A stretch of 44,448 nt of DNA from the NCBI GenBank assembly GCA_016708785.1, contig JADJFC010000013.1:1-44448 (forward strand). Direction: 5' to 3'. Each line of letters opens with the position of its first letter. Position 1 is the first letter of the stretch. The position numbers were made by a program, and so were the translations under genes. Source of the stretch: Bacteroidota bacterium (GTDB lineage: Bacteria > Bacteroidota > Bacteroidia > AKYH767-A > 2013-40CM-41-45). Under the pieces are notes generated by a model. It was not told where the DNA came from. It ran no database searches and saw only the letters and a program-made list of their open reading frames with translations. Below are positions 30,001 through 38,670 of the stretch, one piece after another.

Positions 30001-30078
30001 AATCCCTGCCACTGCAGTTGATATCCATATCAACCGTTTTAAAGAACCCTTAATTTTTAATTCACGTTTTAATTTCAT
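27004..30078 (-). CDS. Large T9SS-exported beta-strand repeat protein, paralogue B
   Basis: An intact 1,024-residue protein, the upstream member of the tandem pair. The basic N-region is shorter than in paralogue A (MKLKRELKIKGSLKRLIWIS), followed by a hydrophobic segment (VAGIFAIGLTLFFNF). Order and sequence then follow paralogue A: strand repeats opening DYRTKASGSWSATSTWQRYN, the YDYPLGTSSKYELLTLTLSS domain, a fibronectin-like segment (LNWATASEVNNDYFTIERSK) and a type A sorting domain (ISPNPFGDEFKIDFILKQKT). Both copies are free of frameshifts over 3 kb, unlike the cargo genes before 18 kb. A terminator and a long hairpin separate the pair, so each is probably transcribed separately. Confidence 0.85.
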   Translation of the reverse strand: MKLKRELKIKGSLKRLIWISTAVAGIFAIGLTLFFNFTSKEKAYAAVTNDYRTKASGSWSATSTWQRYNGSSWVNATATPTSTAATITILSGHTVTITANLTADQIVVSSGGTLVENSGVTLTLNNGTGTDLDVSGTFRNAGTVSISASAVIVYQSTGKYQHNFTTSAGVIPTATWNSGSTCEVIGYTTYNSTLTGMQSFSNFVWNCPLQLNWIDLNGALTNVTGNFTITSTGLTGGLRISKSSASTLNVGGDFTLTAGNFSLSDGGSITSVLNVAGNYTHTLGSFSIVDGSNSTGNVNLSGNYTHTAGTLTVGGNSSTSAVVSFAKAGSQTFTATTPVVLGNVDFKVNSGSTLVMGTNVLTGRNFTLSSGGGISMGSLLGITLGGLLGNIQVSGTRSFSTGADYTYAGAASQVIGAALPTTVRNLTINTGGTVTLSSDYTVTGILNLANGKINTGSNTLYVTNTSTTSVTGYSSADYIIGNLNRSVGSSGTYDYPLGTSSKYELLTLTLSSTAGFSNVLGSFNAGDPNDAAHDLDSIIASGVQMTELLDYGSWSLTPNSTLTSGTFAVTVKEQGYSNAILDGTVLTLANRANSSADWLPAGTHDDATQSVSAGVATAQRTTLTKFGIFAIAIGDFAAFSSPSLRSGTAGAVNAIYLFPNVMRGVDAWVQIISLNNGATLNDIDNSATGYNASFQPFINYPANKTAYIEWKITFKKATTSTDTTIKKMTATGVDIDGSSGIREFIDATMPLSYNLDPFTTLTVANISGNYRATGSFANVSNIDTTAKQAMFELNYVNVNTLMYRTGAINSNASSKTRQTSLFFKSFNLTNKNIALPIKLISFNASLNNNNVSLNWATASEVNNDYFTIERSKDGQNFEALLTKRGAGNSTVRRDYEANDPNPFQGYSYYRLKQTDYDGRFTYSKVETIKNKGGNDIDEAAVEITAISPNPFGDEFKIDFILKQKTEVEISMVNTKGEIIFRETVIAEDGYNSYKFNDNKGLTSGYYFVSVSYKGQKVTKKILKY

Positions 30079-30474
30079 TCTCTTAAAGCTTATTGTTTTA
30101 TTGAAATTTTAACCTACTCTACATTTTCTTAAGGCAACTGAAAATCATCCAATTGTCTCAATTATGTTCTTAAACTCTTTGTACCGATACACCCAATATC
30201 TGTTTTACTCAAAAATCGAGTTCCTTACACTTTTAAAATTTCCGGGAAATTGAATAAAACTTTAAAATCTGCCCGTATTGAATGTTTTTAATATTCATCT
30301 TTTATCATAATACAAAAGACAAACAACAGAAAAGCCCATTCATATGATTTTTGGCAATTTTATTACAGAAAAATCCTAGAATTAAATTGATACAAATCAT
30401 ACATTATATGTAACAATAGTCACCACAAAAATGCTTTTGCACCGGTAATTTTGTATTACCAAAAAGAAACTAAA
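30079..30474. other. Divergent promoter region
   Basis: 396 AT-rich bases between the starts of paralogue B (minus) and the CstB-like gene (plus). CAATTATGTTCTTA at 30159-30172 is close to CAATTATGCTCTTA at 26730-26743 upstream of paralogue A, which suggests a shared upstream element. No gene or RNA is seen. Confidence 0.45.
30446..30453 (+). promoter_or_regulatory. Candidate Bacteroidota -7 element (TAATTTTG)
   Basis: TAATTTTG fits the Bacteroidota -7 consensus TAnnTTTG. I do not see a convincing -33 TTTG at the right distance. It lies 22 bases before the ATG at 30475 and overlaps the upstream TTG, which favours the ATG as the true start. Confidence 0.3.
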
Positions 30475-31890
30475 ATGATCATAGAACAAATATACACAGG
30501 ATGTCTTGCTCAAGGAGCATATTATATTCAGTCAGAAAACGAAGCTGCTATTATTGATCCACTACGTGAAGTAGGACCTTACATCGATCGCGCAGAAAGA
30601 GGCAATGCCAAAATTCGATATGTATTTGAAACGCATTTTCATGCTGACTTTGTAAGTGGGCATCTTGACCTTGCTGCAAAAAGCGGGGCGGAAGTTGTAT
30701 TTGGCCCAACGGCTAAACCGAATTTCAAAGCTCACATTGGAGTCGATGGGGAAGAATTTAAAATTGGCAAAATCCGCCTTAAATTACTACACACTCCCGG
30801 TCATACAATGGAAAGTGCTTGTTATCTTTTGATCGATGAAACGGGTGTCGAAAGAATTCTATTTAGCGGAGACACATTGTTCATAGGTGATGTCGGTCGT
30901 CCTGATCTGGCACAAAAGGCAGCTAACATGACAAGAGAAGAATTGGCAGGTTTGCTGTATGAGTCTCTTAAAAATAAAATTATGCCTTTAAATGACGACA
31001 TTATCGTCTACCCTGCTCATGGTGCAGGAAGTGCTTGCGGAAAAAATCTGAGCAAAGAGACATTTGATACACTTGGACATCAGAAAAAAACCAACTATGC
31101 GCTGAATCTGAAACTTTCAAAGGAGGATTTTATAGAACAGGTTACGACTGGACTGATGCCACCTCCGGGATATTTCCCATTGAATGTCGGGCTGAACAAA
31201 GGCGGATATGAAAGTTTTGACATTGTCCTTGCCAGAGGATTAACAAAATTATCTCCTGAAAATTTTGAAATGATAACGGAACTTGAAGACACTTTGATTC
31301 TGGACACTCGTCATCAAAAAGAATTTATTAAAGAACATATCCCTGGAAGCATCTTCATTGGTATCGATGGTGACTTTGCACCTTGGGTGGGTGCATTGAT
31401 TCCTAGAATTGATCAGAAAATAGCCATCGTTGCAGAACAAGGAAGAGAAGAAGAAGTGATTACACGTTTAGCTCGTGTAGGATATGATCAGTGTATCGGT
31501 TATCTGGATGGAGGTATTGTAGCATGGAAGAAATCCGGCAGAACTGTACAATCAATGGAATCAATTACAGTAGATATGTTTGCCAAATTAAATGCCAATG
31601 CATCAATCAACATTCTTGATGTCAGAAAGAAAAGTGAATTTGATAGTCAGCATATTTTAGGCGCTGTCAACTTGCCATTGGATTATATAAACGAGAGTAT
31701 GGCAACAATTGAGAAGCATAAGACTTTCTATGTTCATTGCGCAGGTGGATACAGGTCAGTGATATTTATCTCAATCCTTAATTCACGCGGTTTTACGAAT
31801 CTGATCAATGTGGAAGGTGGCATGAATGCAATAAAACAAAACAACCGATTCGTAATGACAGAATACGTCTGTCCAACAACGATGTTATAA
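30475..31890 (+). CDS. Metallo-beta-lactamase/rhodanese fusion, CstB-like persulfide dioxygenase-sulfurtransferase
   Basis: A 471-residue intact cytoplasmic enzyme. Residues 1-240 are an ETHE1-type metallo-beta-lactamase domain: metal ligands THFHADF (His54, His56, Asp58) and HTPGHTMES, then FSGDTLFIGDVGRPD and YPAHGAGS. Two rhodanese domains follow. The first (TLILDTRHQKEFIKEHIPGS) has no Cys at the catalytic position (IVAEQGREEE). The second has a complete active-site loop (VHCAGGYRS). This order matches CstB, which oxidises persulfides to sulfite and moves sulfane sulfur to form thiosulfate. The expected role is detoxifying hydrogen sulfide or persulfide. The ATG at 30475 is chosen over an upstream TTG because of the family N-terminus (MIIEQIYTGCLAQ). 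Confidence 0.85.
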   Translation: MIIEQIYTGCLAQGAYYIQSENEAAIIDPLREVGPYIDRAERGNAKIRYVFETHFHADFVSGHLDLAAKSGAEVVFGPTAKPNFKAHIGVDGEEFKIGKIRLKLLHTPGHTMESACYLLIDETGVERILFSGDTLFIGDVGRPDLAQKAANMTREELAGLLYESLKNKIMPLNDDIIVYPAHGAGSACGKNLSKETFDTLGHQKKTNYALNLKLSKEDFIEQVTTGLMPPPGYFPLNVGLNKGGYESFDIVLARGLTKLSPENFEMITELEDTLILDTRHQKEFIKEHIPGSIFIGIDGDFAPWVGALIPRIDQKIAIVAEQGREEEVITRLARVGYDQCIGYLDGGIVAWKKSGRTVQSMESITVDMFAKLNANASINILDVRKKSEFDSQHILGAVNLPLDYINESMATIEKHKTFYVHCAGGYRSVIFISILNSRGFTNLINVEGGMNAIKQNNRFVMTEYVCPTTML

Positions 31891-31898
31891 TATTTAAT

Positions 31899-31916
31899 TG
31901 TGTGTGTGTGTGTGTG
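31899..31916 (+). repeat. (TG)9 microsatellite just after the CstB-like gene
   Basis: Nine TG units start 9 bases after the stop codon. It is outside any reading frame, so a length change would not alter a protein. Confidence 0.8.
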
Positions 31917-32077
31917 TATTGTGTTTGAATGTTAAAATGGAGGGTGAAACAGTGTTTCTGAATATAACGATTCTTTAAATTGTTGTACTCATAGATTTTT
32001 CACTCTCCGTTTTATTTGTTTATAAATGTAAATAGACCGCATTTATCCGAAAAAAGAAATTTTTACCTTCGTCGGAT

Positions 32078-33148
32078 ATGCGTTTAATAAATTTTAGCAG
32101 AAATAATTTACTTCTAATAGTATTCCTGACATTTTGCAGTGTAAAGGCAAACGCTCAGTTTGATACACTTTATGCAATAAAATATCCGGCTAAAATTGGT
32201 TTTTCAATTTTTCAAAGTAAACCATCTTATAAAATCGATATTACTCAGAAGTTTTCTGTTGACACATTGGGATTATCAAAAATTAGCTACTCTACACTAA
32301 CAAAGAACATAACAGGTTTTGGTTTTTTTTATGGTAAGATCTCTTTGTTTGTCGGATTTAAATCGCCAATTGATAAGGATGAAAGAGAAAAAAAAGGCAA
32401 AACGAACTACTCAAATTTAGGGATTGCCATTACAGGAGTGAGACTTCGCATAGAAGCTTCGCTAAGAACATACAAAGGGTTTTATGACGCCAACTCCGTA
32501 AACTACATACCCGGATTTTCAGACTCAACTGCATATTATCAAAACAGCGAATTGACAAATCGCTCATGGCGATTAAAGGCATTCTATTTTACCAATAAAA
32601 AGAAAAGATTTTCTTATGGCGCCGCTTATGTGAATAATGTCCGGCAATTAAAATCAGCCGGCTCATTTGTTCTCGCTACTAATATTTATTCGTTAAGATT
32701 ACAAGCCACAACACTTGTGCCTGTTTACATTGGTCAATACTATGGCGAATGGAATAAATGGAATGAATTCAATGTAACAGCATTGACTGCAGGAATCGGC
32801 TATACTCATACCCTTACAATATTCAAGAGAGGTTTTATAAATTTACTGCTTACATTAGGATTGGAACAACAACACATCACAACAAGGTCTCAGGAAACAA
32901 ACAAAAATATCGACATCTGGAGATCTCAAGTCAGTGCTTATGATTTCAGGTCTTCTTTTGGCTTTAATTCAAAGGCATTTTTCATCAGTATCCAAAGTAT
33001 AATTGATGGAAACAATTACAGACTTACCTTGTTCGATGTATCAAATGTTTATATCAATACGTTCTTGAATATTGGTTACCGGTTTCCTGTAAAGACTCCG
33101 GGGTTTTATAAGGAAATTCAGAAGACGAAGGTTTATAACAAGATCTAA
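32078..33148 (+). CDS. Outer-membrane beta-barrel protein, DUF4421-like
   Basis: A 356-residue intact protein with a signal peptide (LLLIVFLTFCSVKANAQ). The rest alternates polar and hydrophobic residues in short strands ending in aromatic residues (SKISYSTLTKNITGFGFFYG, NVYINTFLNIGYRFPVKTPG), as expected of an outer-membrane barrel. The layout resembles the DUF4421 family of Bacteroidota, but I cannot confirm this by alignment. No plug or TonB box is seen, so it is not a TonB-dependent receptor. It ends at the hairpin at 33179 and faces a convergent gene. Confidence 0.55.
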   Translation: MRLINFSRNNLLLIVFLTFCSVKANAQFDTLYAIKYPAKIGFSIFQSKPSYKIDITQKFSVDTLGLSKISYSTLTKNITGFGFFYGKISLFVGFKSPIDKDEREKKGKTNYSNLGIAITGVRLRIEASLRTYKGFYDANSVNYIPGFSDSTAYYQNSELTNRSWRLKAFYFTNKKKRFSYGAAYVNNVRQLKSAGSFVLATNIYSLRLQATTLVPVYIGQYYGEWNKWNEFNVTALTAGIGYTHTLTIFKRGFINLLLTLGLEQQHITTRSQETNKNIDIWRSQVSAYDFRSSFGFNSKAFFISIQSIIDGNNYRLTLFDVSNVYINTFLNIGYRFPVKTPGFYKEIQKTKVYNKI

Positions 33149-33178
33149 AAGTGAAGTTCAAAAAATAAACAAAAAGTT

Positions 33179-33250
33179 CACTAAGATTTTAGCCACGAAT
33201 TCACGAATAAAAAATAATTTATTCGTGATTTCGTGGCTAAAATCTTAGTG
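33179..33250. repeat. Long intergenic hairpin, CACTAAG family, copy 2
   Basis: Arms of 33 bases (33179-33211 and 33218-33250), one mismatch, 6-base loop. It lies between two convergent genes and can end transcripts from both sides. The base of the stem (CACTAAGA) is shared with the hairpin at 23461-23549; the inner part (GCCACGAATTCACGAAT) is different. Confidence 0.85.
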
Positions 33251-33288
33251 GTTGATTAGTATCTTACTTAGGAAAGTAAAATAGGCTA

Positions 33289-36101
33289 TCAATTTTTCAT
33301 CAATCTGATAGCTCCAGATGATACGTCATTTCTGAAATACTGAAACAAATATAGTCCGGTTGGGAATTGAGAAATGTCGATTTCTGAATGAAGATCGAAA
33401 TTTGAAATTTCTTTTATCATTTTTCCTGAACTGTCGAAAACTCTGGCCTTAGACACTTCTGTCTGTCCCGATTTGTCAACAAACAAATATTTTCCGGATG
33501 ACGATGGATTCGGATAAACAACTACTTCATCGAAAGTGGATATTTCATTTATTCCTACAGGTGTTCCGCCATATTTAATCGTCAGAGTTGGTCGGGATTA
33601 TAATTTGCTGTTGTGTACGAATTTTCAAAATTTAATACTCCCGCAGAAGTATATCCTACCAATACGTAATCATAATTCGTACTAGCACTCTGGATTCTCC
33701 AACCTGCAGTCACTACTCTCCCACTCGATTCAACTATCAGATCAACTGGTTCGCGGTCGCTGGCTGTCTGATCATAACTATTTGTCCATTCCTGAATACC
33801 GGTAGTTTTATTGAATTGCGCTGTATAATATCTTGCAACAGAACCTGACCATCCACGACTAATGATGACTATTGAATTTCCCGGAGCATATCTGACCTTG
33901 ACACCAGATTCAGAACTCGATGCTGTCGGATTATAGATCGCTCTCCACAGTACTTGACCTGTTGTTCCATCAAGTTGAGCAAGTAATGCCTCTGTGCCGG
34001 AAGAACCTGTAACAGCAACTTCTCCTGACGAACTTACTGTTACATCTTTACCTTCATCATCAAAATTCGTATAATTAATATCTGTCGTCCACAATCTGTT
34101 TCCAGATGTTTCAAATCGCTGTACGACTAATTTTCCAGTGCCCCCGGCTCCTGGTTGAGAATATCCGGTTACAGCAATATCTCCATTTGGGAAAAGTGCA
34201 AGACTATTCACTCTGGTAAGTGCAAATGGTGTTGAATCAATTTGTGCTGTCCACTGATAATTTAACTGGTCATCGAAGTACGCTAAAAATCCTCCTATAA
34301 TACTTGCAGTTCCGCCAATGACTACACTTCCATCACTTCTAACTATCATTGTATTTGCAAAACTTACTCCTGTTGTTCCTGAATTATACCAGATCGTATC
34401 CAGGAAAACTCCTGCACTATTCATCTTTACAAGTGTCGGTCGGAAACCTGTTGCTGTTGCATTCGTGTCCGAAGAAATACAAAGAATCAAATTTCCGGCT
34501 TGATCTATTTCCATTCCTGTAAGTGTATCATTTCTCCATCCCGGGGTTGTATAATATTGCTTCCACAATAAATTTCCTGTCGGGTCATACTTCACAATTG
34601 CAACATCTTGTCCGTTGCTATAAAGTCTGTCAATCGTGGCTGCACAATAAACATTATTCTGCAGATCTGTTCTCACTACTTGGCCGCGTGTAATCGAACC
34701 TCCTTCGCCATTAAACTCCCATTCTTGCTGAACTGCACCGGATGTGTCCAAAACTACCGTAAATAAATTTTCATCGACATAAGCAGTATCCGCTTTGAAT
34801 CCGCCTGCATACACTTTTCAATTTCTTACATCAATTCCAAATCCGATTGAAAGATCTGTTGAACTGCTCAATCTATATGTCCATAACGAATCTCCGGCAA
34901 TAGAATATTTTACTACGACTAAATTATCCAATCCGCCGTTGCCAAAATAATTTGGTCCTGCATAAACTCCTTTTCCTACAGTGTAAATTCCGCCATTACC
35001 ATCTGAAGCAATATCAAATAAAACTTCATTTGTATTTGGCAATGGTCCACTCCATGATTTTTTCCACCCTTGTGTACCATTTGAATTGAAACGAATGATC
35101 AAATGACTGCTAAAATCGGAAGCAGCCAAATATACATTGCCAAATTCATCGATTGTCATTGCATAAACCTGCTCATCGTTTGTTGTTGACGTATCAGAAT
35201 AAACGGTTGCCCACTGTCGAATTCCTGATGGTGAATATGATATTGCAAGTGCGTCTGTTGATGACACGTTACTGTATGACTGTCCTCCGACGATGATATC
35301 CCCATTTGGCGCATACAAAATACCCTTAGGCATATCAGTTCCCATGAAAGACGGATTTGTATAGGTGTCAGTCCAAAGAATAGTGCCGCCCAGATCATAT
35401 TGCTTTACTAATATATTCTGACCACCGGCTGCTGCACTGTCGTACACAAGGCCACAAACGACTGCTTTTTGATTTGCACCAACTGCGACATCAACAGCGT
35501 ATTCGGATCTGTTTGCAGGAGTATTCATTAGATCAGTCCATTGAATTTGTCCGGCAGAATTATATTTTACGACCACCCAATCTTGCGTAGTTGAAATACC
35601 ATCAAAATAACCGGCAACATAAACATTCCCTGAATCATCCGCTGCAATGCTGTTACCCTGACTTTCACCGGCACCTGCAACGCCATACAAATTCACCCAT
35701 TGTTCTACACCATTTGAATTCAACTTTATTGTCACCATCTGATCAAAACTACCGGTTCCATTTGCTTTGCCCGTCAGAAAAACATTTCCGGCATCATCAA
35801 TATCCATTGCAAGAACGTAATCATCATAATTATTTGAACCGTTGTAATAATAATTCCACAAAGTATCACCTTGTGCATTATACTTCATCGCAAACATATC
35901 AGCATTTCCGTGAACGCCGTAAGCATAACCGGAGACAACGATATTTCCATTGTCGTCTGCCTGAATGGCTGCAATTCTATCCGGATTCTTGCCTTGAGCT
36001 TTAAATGTAGCTATCCACTCTACAGGCAATTGCTGCGAGAAGAGCTGATTTGAAAAAAAAGTGAATGCAAAAAAGAAGGTGAGTTTTAATGTATTTTTCA
36101 T
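33289..36101 (-). CDS. T9SS-exported SBBP beta-propeller protein with an in-frame stop and a frameshift
   Basis: About 937 residues, starting at 36101 with a signal peptide (LKLTFFFAFTFFSNQLFSQQ). Blades of about 55 residues follow the SBBP pattern: D-xx-GNVYVAGYFDG ... DWVVVKYNSAGQIQW, repeated more than ten times. Two breaks are seen. A TGA at 34818-34820 lies in frame between GIDVRN and KVYAGGFKAD; one substitution from GGA would explain it. A one-base shift near 33590 separates NPDQ from LTIKYGGTPVG. The end is a type A sorting domain (VVVYPNPSSSGKYLFVDKSG ... GLYLFQYFRNDVSSGAIRLM). A role in surface binding is likely; no enzyme motif is present. Confidence 0.75.
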
Positions 36102-36401
36102 CTAATTAGGGTTATGCTGACAAATTTATAAAAGGTTTTGTAAATTAAATGGTGAAGGTTTAATTCCTTCACCATTCATGGAAAAAATACACGAAAAACA
36201 ACTAAAATAACGAATCAACTTTGTTGAAATGATGGGGGTATATCAAGTCAACATTTGCAAAAGAAAACCCATCGATCATACGCTCTCTGTACGTCTTTGG
36301 CCATATATAATTAGGGTAGAGAAATCATTTAAATTAATGCTGTTTGTACTTAATACGGAACATCCAATTTTGGTTGCCCGAAGAATTACCTTTATTTCGT
36401 G
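36102..36401. other. Intergenic stretch with a terminator-like hairpin
   Basis: It holds the hairpin at 36148-36176 and probably the promoter of the SBBP gene. Short plus-strand open frames here show no protein-like features. Confidence 0.5.
36148..36176 (-). terminator. Terminator-like hairpin after the barrel gene
   Basis: AATGGTGAAGG and CCTTCACCATT form an 11-bp perfect stem with a 7-base loop, followed on the minus strand by TTAATTTAC. It is about 225 bases after the barrel gene and 47 before the SBBP gene. Confidence 0.5.
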
Positions 36402-37834
36402 TCAAAAATTCATTCTCAAACCCGTTCTGCCCGAAACCACATTGATCTTTCTATCTGGCATTCCTTCGAAAATTTGGGTAAGTCCGACGTTAATTGATGG
36501 TTGAAGGAAGACCTGGAAGCGTCGACTAAGTGAATAGAGTACGCTTAACTGACCCACAAAACCGGAATAACTTTTAACAGGACTTACTCCGGAAAAATTA
36601 TCTATCGATTGGGATGAATCATCCAATAACAAAATTGATTTAGCATTTGATATCATTGAAATTGAAACGCCCGACTCCAGATGGATTGCAAATTTTTTCA
36701 TTTCAAAATAATAACCAATTAATACCGGAATCTCAGTAACATTGAATTCCGTTTTCACGTGTGCCGGAAATGAAACAGAAATCGCTCCACTTGTATCATA
36801 TATATATATGTATTAAAATCATGCGAGATCTCACTATGATGCATGGAATAATTCACTCCTGATCCAATCGTAAAATGCTCCTTGTATAAAAAGGTAAATT
36901 TCAAACCGGCTACCCACTCTGAATTAGATCCACTTTGAGTTGAACTTTGCGAACCACCCGCACTACCGGTATTTTGCATGTATGTCTGCTGAATTCCACC
37001 AAATGCTTCCAATGAAAAATTCAAATTCGATAATGTATCTTTTTTAGAAGAATCTGCTGCGACAACCTTGGGAACTGAATCTGAATTAACGACATTAATT
37101 TGTTTTGTGGTACTATCAGAAATAAGTATTGCCTGGACGGTTTCTTCGGACTCTAAATTATTGTTGGCATTAATAGTGTTCGAATCAGACTGAGTTTCCT
37201 CCCCAAAGTCTGTATTTTCACTTTCGGATAAATTTTTGTTCGGGGATTTCTTCATATCCTCTGTGTTATTATCAGCCAGATTCACAGTCTTTCCAATTGC
37301 TACACCCGCAACAGTTCCTTTAAGTGATATCGCTTCGTCAGAATTATTTTTGTCTGATGCTTCAGAAGATGGTGTTGCTTGCTTAACTTCTTTCTTAGGA
37401 TTAACTTCCGGAATTTGCTTAGCGATTGTTTTTGCTACTGTTCTTTCTTTTGAATTTATATCAGATTTTAATTCCGGCTTATCTATATCAGTCGACTCAT
37501 CTTTTTTGCTTTTGGCGTTTGATGCTACAAACGATTTTTCAATTTTAGAAATTTTAGTAGTAGGGGTTGCTCCATTTTCTGATGAATTAAATTTATGCGC
37601 CAGTGAATCTTTTTTCGAACCATCAAATTTGAACAGTGTAGCTGTCAAGATTGCAAGGAAACCAATCACAGAAAAAACAACAAAGAAATATTTTCTTCTA
37701 TGATCGTCTTTCTTGATCAATCCTTGTTTAACAAGCATGCGCTCAATATCCTCCTTCGCATCTTTCGGTACGGAAGGTTGACCCTGCGCCAGCTTATCTT
37801 TTACCAGCCTATCAAATTCATTATTGGCATTCAT
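36402..37834 (-). CDS. Anti-sigma-like / outer-membrane beta-barrel fusion, broken at an (AT)6 tract
   Basis: About 475 residues if read across the break. Residues 1-47 are a charged cytoplasmic part (FDRLVKDKLAQGQPSVPKDA), residues 48-68 a single membrane helix (FVVFSVIGFLAILTATLF), and residues 69-260 a long low-complexity linker rich in Ser, Lys, Asp and Asn. From about 265, alternating strands begin (LNFSLEAFGGIQQTYMQN, VAGLKFTFLYKEHFTIGSGV) and continue after the break (VLIGYYFEMKKFAIHLESGV) to a final strand ending ...RMNF, an outer-membrane barrel. The frame is lost in (AT)6 at 36798-36809; with (AT)5 it would continue as NTYIYDTSGAISVSFPAHV. The start is 7 bases after the sigma factor's stop, so both form an operon. 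The layout suggests one chain linking the outer membrane to a cytoplasmic sigma-binding end. Confidence 0.65.
36798..36809. repeat. (AT)6 tract inside the barrel gene
   Basis: Six AT units in coding sequence, exactly where the reading frame of the anti-sigma/barrel gene breaks. Loss of one unit, or gain of two, restores the frame, so it could act as a slippage switch. Confidence 0.75.
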
Positions 37835-37840
37835 TGTTCA

Positions 37841-38398
37841 TCATTTAGTTCTGATAAGCGTTTTGGCCATCAGGTTTTTTTTCAACAGATTTCTTGCTTT
37901 GAATAATTGTGTCTTTGAAGTACTTTCAGTTATTTCCAATTCAGATGCAATTTCCTTATGACCCTTTCCGTCGATTACATGCATATTGAAAACTGTTCTG
38001 TAACCCGGAGGAAGTTTACTTATCTCCGAAATCAATTCATCATAAGTGAGGTCATGTAAAATTCCATGGACTTCGTTTTCCTCCTCAGGAATTTCGTCTC
38101 CAAATTCCTCAACATCTATATTAGTATTGCGATATTTATTTTTCCTGTAAAAGTCAATGCATAGATTTATAAAAACCCTTTTTATCCATCCTTCTAGTGA
38201 CCCACGAGATGCATCATATGTTCCCAGCTTCTGGAAAATTTTAAGAAACCCTTCTTGAAGAAGATCTTTTGCTTCATCTTCATCACCGGCATATCTTAGA
38301 CAAATAGAGTACATGCCGGATGAAAATCGATCATACAGCTCGGAAAAATGACTCCCTTTTCCTTTAAGGCAGCCTTTTATCAACTCTTCTTTTGACAT
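37841..38398 (-). CDS. ECF-type RNA polymerase sigma factor
   Basis: A 185-residue intact protein with the two ECF domains. Region 2 (FSELYDRFSSGMYSICLRYA, DEDEAKDLLQEGFLKIFQK) binds core polymerase and the -10 region. Region 4 (LPPGYRTVFNMHVIDGKGHK, EIASELEITESTSKTQLFKA) holds the helix-turn-helix for the -35 region. Sigma factors of this group are normally held inactive by a membrane anti-sigma protein encoded next to them, here the gene that starts 7 bases downstream. What it controls cannot be read from the window. Confidence 0.9.
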   Translation of the reverse strand: MSKEELIKGCLKGKGSHFSELYDRFSSGMYSICLRYAGDEDEAKDLLQEGFLKIFQKLGTYDASRGSLEGWIKRVFINLCIDFYRKNKYRNTNIDVEEFGDEIPEEENEVHGILHDLTYDELISEISKLPPGYRTVFNMHVIDGKGHKEIASELEITESTSKTQLFKARNLLKKNLMAKTLIRTK

Positions 38399-38670
38399 GG
38401 AACACTTAGAATACGGAGCTTTTCATTATAGTTGCCCGGATAGATGACCAAATCAGATAAAAATTTAAGTTGGTGTTTCATCATAAACTGCATTGACAAC
38501 AAAAGTGGTTTTTATTCCAATACCTACCTAATTCTCACCACCTATATTATTGCCCTCACTTATGATTTGCGAACATTAGCCAATATTCCTAAAGAATGCG
38601 TAAAACTACCATCATTTCAAACACTATTTATTAGTAGCTTTAGGTGTACTCTACTTTAAACTGACACCTG

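Noticed and set aside
34815..34823. TGA as a recoded sense codon (Gly or selenocysteine)
   Set aside because: TGA ends several other genes here in normal positions, for example at 5453, and a single in-frame TGA is better explained by one substitution. No SECIS-like structure was seen.
35591..36004. His/Asn-rich plus-strand open frame of 137 codons
   Set aside because: It is antisense to the SBBP propeller gene, has biased composition typical of a shadow frame and no start context.
37236..37703. Plus-strand open frame of 155 codons opposite the anti-sigma/barrel gene
   Set aside because: It is the antisense of the low-complexity Ser/Lys/Asp linker, and the minus-strand gene has a clear operon context.
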